64,000 bases of DNA. It comes from Moniliophthora roreri. Its lineage: Eukaryota > Basidiomycota > Agaricomycetes > Agaricales > Marasmiaceae. Of the stretch, positions 55,990 to 64,000 are shown one piece after another. The first letter of the stretch is position 1; every line of letters starts with the position of its first letter. The notes below the pieces were generated by a model that saw only the letters and a program-made list of their open reading frames with translations, had not been told where the DNA came from and searched no databases. The translations under genes and the position numbers were made by a program. Location of the stretch: the NCBI GenBank assembly GCA_001466705.2, contig LATX02000195.1, positions 434,001 to 498,000 on the forward strand, read 5' to 3'.

Positions 55990-57548
55990 ATGAACAATGA
56001 CATTGCTGCTCTCGTACACCTTCACTACTTGCCCAAAACCCGGAAAAAGACTGACTCTGATTTCATAGGTCATTGACGGCGGGTCTGGAACATGCAAAGC
56101 AGGCTTTAAGTTGATCAGCTATTCTATCCAAAACAGGCCCTAATCTGGACCATTAGTCGCAGGAGATGATGCTCCCCGAGTTGTCTTTCCGTACGAAGAT
56201 TGTCTCTTGCATTCCGAGAAAAATGTCAATTTAATGCAACTATGAAGATCCGTTGTCGGTATTCCTCGAAGGCAGGGTGGCACGATTGGGACGAGGAACA
56301 GGGATTCTTTCGTCGGGTACGTCTCGTTCTCTATTATAGTGAATTATACTCTAACGCCGCTACATAGCGATGAAGCCCACGCCAAGCGTGGTATCTTATC
56401 TCTCAGGTACCCCATCGAACATGGTATCGTCACCAATTGGGTCTACATGGAAAAGATCTGGCACCACACATTCTACAACGAACTCCGCGTCGCTCCCGAA
56501 GAACATCCTATCCTCCTCACCGAAGCACCCTTGAACCCTAAAGCCAACCGCGAAAAGATGTCCCAGATCATGCTCGAAACGTTTAATGCTCCGGCTTTCT
56601 TCGTCCAGACCCAAGCCGTGCTGTCGCTTTACGCTTCTAAACGTACTACTGGAGTTGTTATAGACTCGGGAGATGGTGCCACGCATGTCGTGCCCATCTA
56701 TGAAGGATTCGCTCTTCCTCATACCATTATGAGGATGGACATTGCTGGACTTGATCTCACGCATTTCTTGATGAAGAACTTGGTAGAGCGTGGATATCAA
56801 TTCACTACCTCTGATGAGCATGTGGTACGAGATATCAAGCAGAAGTCATGCTATGTCGCACTCAACTTTGAAGAAGAGATGAACAAGGCCCTTCAGTCTT
56901 CTGTCCCCGAAAAGAGGTACGAGTTACCAGATGGACGGATTATTACTATTGAGAACGAGCAGTCAGTTTGACAAAAACGTGGGTATGGTGAACCACCCTT
57001 CTGACGCATTTTCTTAGATTCCTGACCCCAGAGGCACTCTTCCAACCTCAAATCATGGGCTTGGACCGTGCTGGTCTGCATTACACCGTGTAAGCTACTC
57101 GCTGCCTTTATGAAATTTGCGTTCTTATTATTCGCTACAGCTATAATTCCATCACCAAATGCGACCTTGACATTCGTCGGGACCTCTACGCCAACCTCGT
57201 CCTGTCCGGCGGAACTACCTTGTACCCAGGTTTCGCGGATCGCATACAGAGGGAACTGGTTGACCTCGTTCATAGCGGCGGCACCAAAGTACGCGCTTAC
57301 ACCGAACCATCTGCGTGAAAAGTAGGCTAATCCCTCAATAGATACAGGTCGTCGCTCCTCCAGAGAGGCAATACTCTGCCTGGATCGGAGGTTCTATCTC
57401 AGCATCCTTGTCGACCTTCCAGAATCTTTGGATCATGAAGCAGGAGTATGATGAGTTTGGCCCTGGAATCGTTCATAGAAGTAAGCTATGTTGAGGTTTC
57501 TTTCGGAACATGTTGACTAACATTCGTTCCCTGATAGAATGCTTCTGA
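55990..57548 (+). pseudogene. Divergent actin with a lost splice donor
   Basis: The exon plan is that of the intact actin at 58235. It starts MNNDIAAL, then VIDGGSGTCKAG; AGDDAPRVVFP; a strongly altered D-loop [29 protein letters not shown] and the ATP-site loop [16 protein letters not shown]; and ends GPGIVHRKCF. At the end of exon 2 (56106) the donor GTAAGT of the sister gene reads TTAAGT, so the exon 2 to exon 3 join is broken; the next GT would shift the frame. One residue is missing in the DEH-VVRDIK block. All other exons are open, so decay is recent or the gene uses another splice. Confidence 0.75.
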
Positions 57549-57599
57549 TTGATACATGACCTTACCATTTCTCTCCTTGCCACCCGTCTTCGTAATGAC

Positions 57600-57730
57600 A
57601 CAGATCCAATACGGAGCTGAAGTTTCGTTAGCCATCCGAAGCAAGAGACGTGAAGTGGTCCACAGGCTGCTCCACTTGCTTGCCGATCTAACGCATCGTG
57701 TAGTTAAGGTTCTGGCCTTTTAAGAAATAC
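57600..57730 (+). pseudogene. Relic of a NACHT-gene C-terminus
   Basis: SKRREVVHRLLHLLADLTHR can be aligned to SERRDEFYRLLKLIYGRLHP of NACHT gene 1. Nothing else of that gene remains here. Downstream, 57735-57780 matches 59940-59985, so both actin genes share the same trailing segment. Confidence 0.4.
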
Positions 57731-58140
57731 CACCCCGAATGTTTCCTACTTCTTCGACGATATTCTAGCATACTATGCCTAGATGTATCATTGGGTCTAT
57801 AATGTAGCTGTACTTGTTGTCGATATGAGAAGCCCTGATACTAGATGAGGCGAATAGACTCCGTACGTGCAGACGAAAAACTGCGCATCAATTGCCCAAT
57901 TTAGTTGTACTGATTTAGTTGTACCACTTCTCCCTGCCTCCATCGACATCTGCAAAAGGCCTTTACACTCCAATCTAGCTGGGCCGTAGTCCGAAGTACA
58001 TCAATGTCCCTAGGAAATGGACATATATCCCGACATACTGCGGGCAACTACGCCGCACGAAACCAGTCTACTCCGAACGTCGAGTGATATGGTTCCGTGC
58101 TCAAAAGCACTCCGGTCGTTGCGCAGCTTCCTCTTACCCA

Positions 58141-58147
58141 TATAAAA
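58141..58147 (+). promoter_or_regulatory. TATA box of the intact actin
   Basis: TATAAAA lies 88 bp before the ATG at 58235, a plausible core promoter distance. Confidence 0.5.
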
Positions 58148-58234
58148 TGGTTTGTCTCCAGTAGGTCGAAGCAACATCCGACAACCTTTCTCCAATTTCA
58201 ACCTACTTGTCTACTGCATCTACAAGAACTTGCC

Positions 58235-59787
58235 ATGGAAGACGACATTGCTGCTCTCGTACGCGACCTGATATCGAAAACCTGGAAGAAATACTAACGT
58301 TTGACTCCACAGGTCATTGATAATGGCTCTGGAATGTGTAAAGCGGGTTGTAAGTCGTCCAGTTTTCTTTTGTCCAAAGCAGGCCGCTGATGTAGATCAT
58401 TAGTCGCAGGAGATGATGCTCCTCGAGCTGTTTTCCCGTACGCAAAACGTCTCTCGCATTCCGGAAAAGATGCTAATGCTACTGTGAAGATGTATTGTCG
58501 GTCGCCCTCGAATGCAGAGTGTCATGGTTGGAATGGGGAACAAGGATTCTTTCGTTGGGTGCGCCTCACTCTATCTTGTCAAACTTAAACCTCATTCCTC
58601 CTCTCAACAGCGACGAAGCCCAAGCCAAGCGTGGTATTTTAGCCCTCAAGTACCCCATTGAACATGGCATTGTCACCAATTGGGACGATATGGAAAAGAT
58701 CTGGCACCATACATTCTACAATGAACTCCGCGTCGCTCCCGAAGAACATCCTATCCTCCTCACCGAGGCTCCTCTCAACCCTAAAGCCAATCGCGAAAAG
58801 ATGACCCAGATTATGTTTGAAACATTTAACGCTCCGGCTTTCTTCGTCCAGATTCAAGCCGTGCTATCGCTCTACGCGTCTGGACGTACTACGGGTGTTG
58901 TTATGGACTCGGGAGATGGTGTTACACACGTCGTGCCCATCTATGAAGGATTTGCAATGCCTCATGCCATTATGAGGATGGACCTCGCTGGACGCGATCT
59001 CACTCAGGCTTTGGTCAAGAATTTAACGGAGCGTGGATACCAGTTCACTACTTCAGCTGAACATGAAGTCGTGCGCGATATCAAAGAAAAGCTGTGTTAT
59101 GTCGCGTTAGACTTCGAGGAGGAAATGAACAAGGCCGCTCAGTCTTCTGCTATTGAGAAGAATTATGAATTGCCCGATGGTCAAGTTATCACGATTGGAA
59201 ACGAACGGTCAGTCTAATCAGGTCATCTGAAAAAACGACCCCTAACGCATTGCTTAGATTCCGGGCCCCAGAGACGCTCTTCAAGCCTCACTTCGTCGGC
59301 TTGGAAGCTGCTGGTGTTCATGAGACTGTGTAAACTTCTACTTGTTTCCTCCACAAGATCCAGAATTTTGACTATTCGTTACAGCTACAATTCTATCACT
59401 AAATGTGACCTGGACATCCGTCGAGACCTCTACGCTAACGTCGTCTTGTCTGGTGGAAGCACCATGTACCCCGGCCTCGCAGATCGCATGCAGAAGGAAC
59501 TGGGTGATCTCGCTCCGAGCAGCGTCAAAGTACGTGTTTTCTACGGACATCATCTGCATGGTGTGTTAATTTCCTGACAGGTGCGAATTGTCGCTCCTCC
59601 TGAGAGGAAATATTCGGTCTGGATAGGAGGGTCTATTCTAGCTTCGTTATCGACCTTCCAGAACCTTTGGGTCACGAAACAAGAATATGATGAATCTGGC
59701 CCTGGGATTGTTCACAGAAGTAAGTTATACTGAGGTTCTCTTCGGAACATGACAGCCAACATTCGTTCCTTGACAGAATGCTTCTGA
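58235..59787 (+). CDS. Divergent actin, intact
   Basis: Nine exons (58235-58258, 58313-58349, 58404-58437, 58490-58558, 58611-59207, 59258-59329, 59385-59529, 59581-59719, 59777-59787) sum to 1,128 nt, exactly 375 residues, the standard length of conventional actin. All nucleotide-site parts are kept: [28 protein letters not shown], the Gln in [17 protein letters not shown] and [12 protein letters not shown], and the KCF end. Differences from textbook actin cluster in the D-loop ([19 protein letters not shown]), FPCIVG in place of FPSIVG, and the acidic face ([20 protein letters not shown]). It should bind ATP and may polymerise. Since a fungus normally has a conserved housekeeping actin gene, this one is most likely a paralogue, but the window cannot show that. 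Confidence 0.9.
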
Positions 59788-60500
59788 TCCGTAAATGACC
59801 TTATCATGTCTCTCTAGGATAGCGTCGAATATTCGTCAACCATCGGACGCGAGAGATATGAGAGATCACAAATCTCAATACATCTGGCGGTGGCGACAGG
59901 TTCTTGTGGGAGTTTAGTTGAGGCTTTGAAGTCATCCCGTCCCCAGTGCTTCCTACTCTTTCGACAGGATTCTAGCATGCTATTCCAATATGTTACATAG
60001 TCTGTAACGTCACTGTAGCTTTCATTTCATTTTTTTTGTTCTTTTTGGTTTGCGTGGCATCAGCTTGAAGTATTTGGCAATGGCCGGGTCCGCCGGGAGT
60101 GAATAGTCAAATGTTACTTTCCTACTCGGCGCCACCAACACCAGTAACGTGTCCTACTCTCTGAAACTTGTCTCTGTGCGCGGTATTTTCTGGGAAAGAT
60201 AGGCTGTCGTGCGAGTGGTTTGAGTAAATCTTCTGGTTCTGTGGTGCGGTTCCATTGTGCTCAAATCTCATCCGCTTCGCTAACACATGGGAGTAACAGT
60301 GAAACCGCATCTCAAGCTGCACCAGACTAGACTGTTTCAGGTCCATGTCATCTAGACAGGCAGAATTGCCCTCATAGGGAAAAATGATGATTACATTATG
60401 ACAGAAAGGCAAACACGCGGAAACATCGACAACAGCACCCAGCGCGCTCGCCTCTGCAACCACACCCACCCACACTGATGTTTGGAGAATAAGAGTGGTC
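59788..60500. promoter_or_regulatory. Upstream region of NACHT gene 2, duplicated
   Basis: From about 59983 it matches 63343-63810 in front of NACHT gene 3 almost base for base, apart from short deletions. Near 59893-59925 GACAGGTTCTTGTGGGAG parallels the ATGSCESL part of NACHT gene 1, another NACHT scrap. No gene. Confidence 0.6.
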
Positions 60501-63029
60501 ATGGCTTTCTTCTCCTCTACGCAAGATGTAGACATCCATGGTGGTGAATTCCGGAATGTGGTTTATGGGAATCAGGACAACCGTACATTTCAGATTGCCG
60601 ACTCGAGTGGGTAACGCTTTCACCCTGGCAGAGCCGTAGACTCACTCCTTCATATAGATAGAATTCTCGACTTATTGGCGGCAAAAGCTGCTGTCAATGC
60701 ATTTTACAATGCAGAACAACGGTTTCCACCGCCGAGATGCCATCAGGGAACTCGCGTCAAGGTCCTCGAAGGTCTCAATCGCTGGATGTTGGAGGAAGCA
60801 TCAAGGGGCAAGAGAGTGTTTTGGTTGTCTGGTTCCGCTGGGGTTGGCAAGTCTGCAATTGCACAGACTATTTCGGAGCACCATGCTGGTGGCAGATTAG
60901 CGGCTAGCTTCTTCTTCTCGCGCAACGACCCGACTCGCGATAAGTTAGATCCTTTCGTTGCCAGCATCGCCTATCAATTCCTCACTTCAGAGTCCCTCCG
61001 TGATCTACTGGGACCGGGTATCGTCGAGACTATCAGTTCAGATCCCAACATTTTTCACACCTCGTTCGAAAATCAGTTCAGGAAACTGGTTCTCGAACCA
61101 TGTTCAAGAGTCGGACCGAAATGCTGGCAGGAACTTTCAAACACGGTGGTTATCGACGGCCTCGATGAGTGCCTTGACATTCCATCCCAAGAGAGATTGC
61201 TTGCCATGATCCGACAGGTCATTAGCATACCAGCATGTCCTCTCATATTCCTTATCCACAGCCGTCCAGAACCTCACATTCTCCGGGAATTCCAGCATAA
61301 AGCATACACAAGCGTTCTGGGACGTCTCGACATCGGTGACTCGGAGGAGTCTTCACGAGATATAACCATATATCTCCGGCACCGGTTCTACGAGCTTAGG
61401 GAGAAGCATCATGCATTGCGACACGTAGAGGAGCTGTGGCCGAGTCAAGATGTCATCCAAAAGCTTGTTCGAAGAGCATGTGGACAATTCATCTTTGTCG
61501 TTACAGTCATGAAATATCTTGAAAGTGATTATGGCAACCCATTGGAGCGTTTACAGACCATTCTGAATATTCGGACTGAAGATCTACCAGCTTCGCCGTA
61601 CCCGGACCTAGATCTTCTTTACCGACAGATCTTGTTGACGTGTCTCAATTGGGGAGGAGTTCGCCGGATTCTCCGTCTACTTGTTATCCCCCATCTCTCC
61701 CCCCAGGTTTCTCCTACCAATATCACACTTATACAGGCACTAGTGTTTACTGGTATTACCCCCGGGGAACCTGACCCCCTTCACCCTCTACAAAAAACAA
61801 TTGACTTTCTACGCAACCTCAACATGCGACAAGGAGACTTGTGCTGGCGGTCCCTCATGTTCATTGCGCTTCTCCTAGATCTCGAAAGAAGTGAAGTCGA
61901 GAGTCTGTTACTCAGGTTGCATGCGGTGCTTGAAGTTCCAGGTGATGAAGAGATGGACATACACATTTTGCATGCCTCTTTCACGGAGTTCCTCTTAGAC
62001 CATTCTCGCTCAGGGGAGCATCATATGGAAGTCCTCACTGAGTCTGACTACTCTGACCTTCTGGCTACAGCTCTGTTACGCGTGCTTTCTGTGTGGTCAC
62101 AGAGCTATCCCCCGCACCATCTATCATCGGGCCGTTCCCATTCGGCCACTTTAGCATTATTGTTGTGGGAAACTGGTGTTCCAATTCACAGTCGTTTGAC
62201 ACGCTATGCTGTGATGAACTGCCTGTTATCCTGCCAGAGGGTCAAGTCTCCAAGCAAAGCATTACTGGTGGCTTTGGATCAATTTGATCCATATCCCGTC
62301 GCGTCTGTCTTCTTAATGATAAACGGCGAGGACAACTATCGTCATGCACGGCAATTCTTTACCGGATGGAAGACAGCTGTTTCATGGGCGAAGGTGCGCT
62401 TGTCGATGTTTCGAAGCAATGGAAATTGAAGTCGCTCTGTCAGTCTCTTGGGTGCAATAAGCCTAGAATGTTTGCCAAGAGGGTAGAGTCATTTATCCAC
62501 GCATTCCAGGTTGTGTTACCTCCCATGGGATCACAGCGTGTGGGTTACGTTATCGCCCGTCTAGAACACGCCCTGTACGCAGGGAAACCACACTGGCCCC
62601 ATTGGAATAACCTTCTCTCGATCCTCTACGCCATCCCACAAATTGAAGAAAATTCCTCTATATACATTCTCCCTCATCAAAGCAATCAATTGCTTCTACC
62701 CCAGGACTGGGTGACTATCACCATCACGCATCGGCAGGGTAAGGCGTTGGATAAGCTGCTACCTTACTTCGTCGGCCGCTATGCTGTGATAAGGCTCTTT
62801 AGAGATATCTCTAACGACACTTGCAAGAGTGTCAGTACTCTCAATCTCATCAAGGTGATTACTTTGATTCATTATCTTCTACCGTGACACGTCACTCATC
62901 AGCACTACATGCTAGCGATGGGATCTTCATTCGCTGAAAGTACTCGTAGCAAAACGTAGAAAGGAGCTTGGTTTACCCCAATTCAAGTACGAAGGACCCA
63001 TTGCTATCAGTACCGAGGACGACGACTAA
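60501..63029 (+). CDS. NACHT-domain NLR-like protein 2
   Basis: Exons 60501-60606, 60658-62393, 62444-62854 and 62916-63029 sum to 2,367 nt (788 residues). The last acceptor must be GCTAG at 62915, not the earlier ATCAG, to keep the RWDLHSLKVLVAKRRKELGL tail that aligns with gene 1. N-terminal exon MAFFSSTQDVDIHGGEFRNV carries the G-G-x-F-x-N-V motif. NACHT: SGSAGVGKSA (Walker A, Ser in place of the Pro of gene 1), FFFSRNDPTRDK, VVIDGLDECLD (Walker B), IHSRPE. No C-terminal repeats recognised. A stretch of about 60 residues after HLSPQ near 61705 has no counterpart in gene 1, so the two differ by block insertions as well as substitutions. Likely role: NLR-type sensor or signal NTPase. Confidence 0.9.
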
Positions 63030-63810
63030 TAGGTTGCTTGGTATATATTGATAGTGATGGTAAATAGCGAAGTGCATGTGTATACCACAAGCTTAGAGTA
63101 CGGTACTCGTATACTTGATAGATAGATACTCTTCCTCCGTCATTCCCCTCTCAAGTCACCATAAGAACCTAAGCTCTTTCCAAACTCTAACGCTTTAAAG
63201 TCGACGGCGCCACGCGCTAAGTGCAAGTCAAGTTCATACCGCGTTACCTTGGCGTGCACCTACTTTACGGATCAGGAGAGACTATTTACGGGGTCTGTTG
63301 CTTCGCATCAACTATGATATAACGATCCCACCGGGATTTGTCATTCCAATATGTTCCATAGTCTGTAACGTCACTGCAGCTTTCATTTCTTCTTTTTGTC
63401 CTTTTTGGTTTGCGTGGCATCAGCTTGAAGTATTTGGCAATGGAGTGAATAGTCCGGTTGCGGCAATGTTGCTTTCTTACCAGCATCAGCACCACTCTGA
63501 AATCTGCCTCTGCGCAGTATTTTCTGGGCAAGATAGGCTGTCATGCGAGCGGTTTGAGTAGATTCTCAGGTTCCGTGGTGCAGTCCCATTGCACTCAAAT
63601 CTCATCCGCCTCGCTAACGCATCTCAAGCTGCACCAGACTAGACTGTTTCAGGTCCATATCATCTAGACAGGCAGAATTGCTCTCATAGGGAAAAATGAT
63701 GGTTACATTATGACAGAAAGGCAAACATGCGGAAACATCGACAACAGCACCCAGCGCGCTCGCCTCTGCAACCATCCACCCATACTGATGTTTGGAGAAT
63801 AAGAGTGGTC
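63030..63810. promoter_or_regulatory. Upstream region of NACHT gene 3, duplicated
   Basis: No gene in about 780 bp. From 63343 it is a close copy of the region before NACHT gene 2. Confidence 0.6.
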
Positions 63811-64000
63811 ATGGCTTTCTTCTCCTCTACACAAGATGTAGACATCCATGGTGGTGAATTCCGGAATGTGGTTTATGGGAATCAGGACAACCGTACATTT
63901 CAGATCCCTGACTCGAGTGAGTACCATTGTACTATGTTATCAGAGTGGACAATTAATGCCCAAGTACAGATAAAGCACTCGAGGTACTGGCGGGAAAAGC
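63811..64000 (+). CDS. NACHT-domain NLR-like protein 3, cut by window end
   Basis: First exon 63811-63916 is nearly identical to that of gene 2 (MAFFSSTQDVDIHGGEFRNV). The intron GTGAGT...TACAG is 53 nt; the second exon starts at 63970 with KALEVLAGKA, matching RILDLLAAKA of gene 2. Only the first 46 or so residues are inside the window, so the NACHT domain cannot be checked. Confidence 0.85.
   Translation, partial: MAFFSSTQDVDIHGGEFRNVVYGNQDNRTFQIPDSSEYHCTMLSEWTINAQVQIKHSRYWREK

Overview
The window looks like a scaffold from an Agaricomycete (mushroom-forming basidiomycete). Evidence: genes split by many 50-60 nt introns, tandem NACHT-domain NLR-like genes of the agaricomycete nwd2 type, a KDZ-transposase-type CxC2 cysteine cluster, a chromodomain Ty3/Gypsy element, and a large decayed agaricomycete transposase-like gene. 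No tool was run; all homology statements rest on motifs recognised by eye.

Layout. 1-8.6 kb: an LTR scrap, a 2.28-kb perfect palindrome, a decayed KOW-repeat gene (+) and a decayed transposase-like gene (-). 8.87-17.55 kb: a complete but heavily mutated Ty3/Gypsy chromovirus with TGTTAC...GTAACA LTRs, gag, protease, RT, RNase H, integrase, chromodomain and an extra 3' ORF with two zinc knuckles. Two short CACTA-type elements sit in it, one in the 5' LTR (3-bp target duplication ATA) and one in integrase. 17.6-35 kb: AT-rich repeats, mostly copies of a ~1.7-kb LTR-like unit (TAATATGTC...GACAAATTA), plus one spliced orphan gene and one gene remnant. Single N characters occur at 262, 14294, 20138, 20840, 23351, 25860, 27851, 30640 and 32838. 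Most are flanked by direct or inverted copies of the same sequence, so order and orientation here are unsafe. 34.7-40.9 kb: a KDZ-type CxC2 pseudogene, a solo copia LTR with perfect 5-bp duplication, a copia gag remnant, and a hAT-type MITE (8-bp duplication) nested in a candidate Mutator-like element.

At about 41 kb the window turns into gene-dense sequence with mostly open, spliced genes: a family of small BRI3-like membrane proteins (four intact, two decayed), a seven-helix membrane protein, a 513-residue sugar transporter, and a repeated block of NACHT genes (two complete, a third cut by the window end) interleaved with two divergent actin genes. One actin is an intact 375-residue 9-exon gene; the other lost a splice donor. 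NACHT proteins in fungi are associated with non-self recognition, so 52.7-64 kb reads as a young, tandemly expanding immune-type cluster. The most interesting features are the NACHT/actin interleaving, the BRI3-like family radiation and the sharp boundary between a repeat graveyard and this cluster. The most important caution is the set of N joints.
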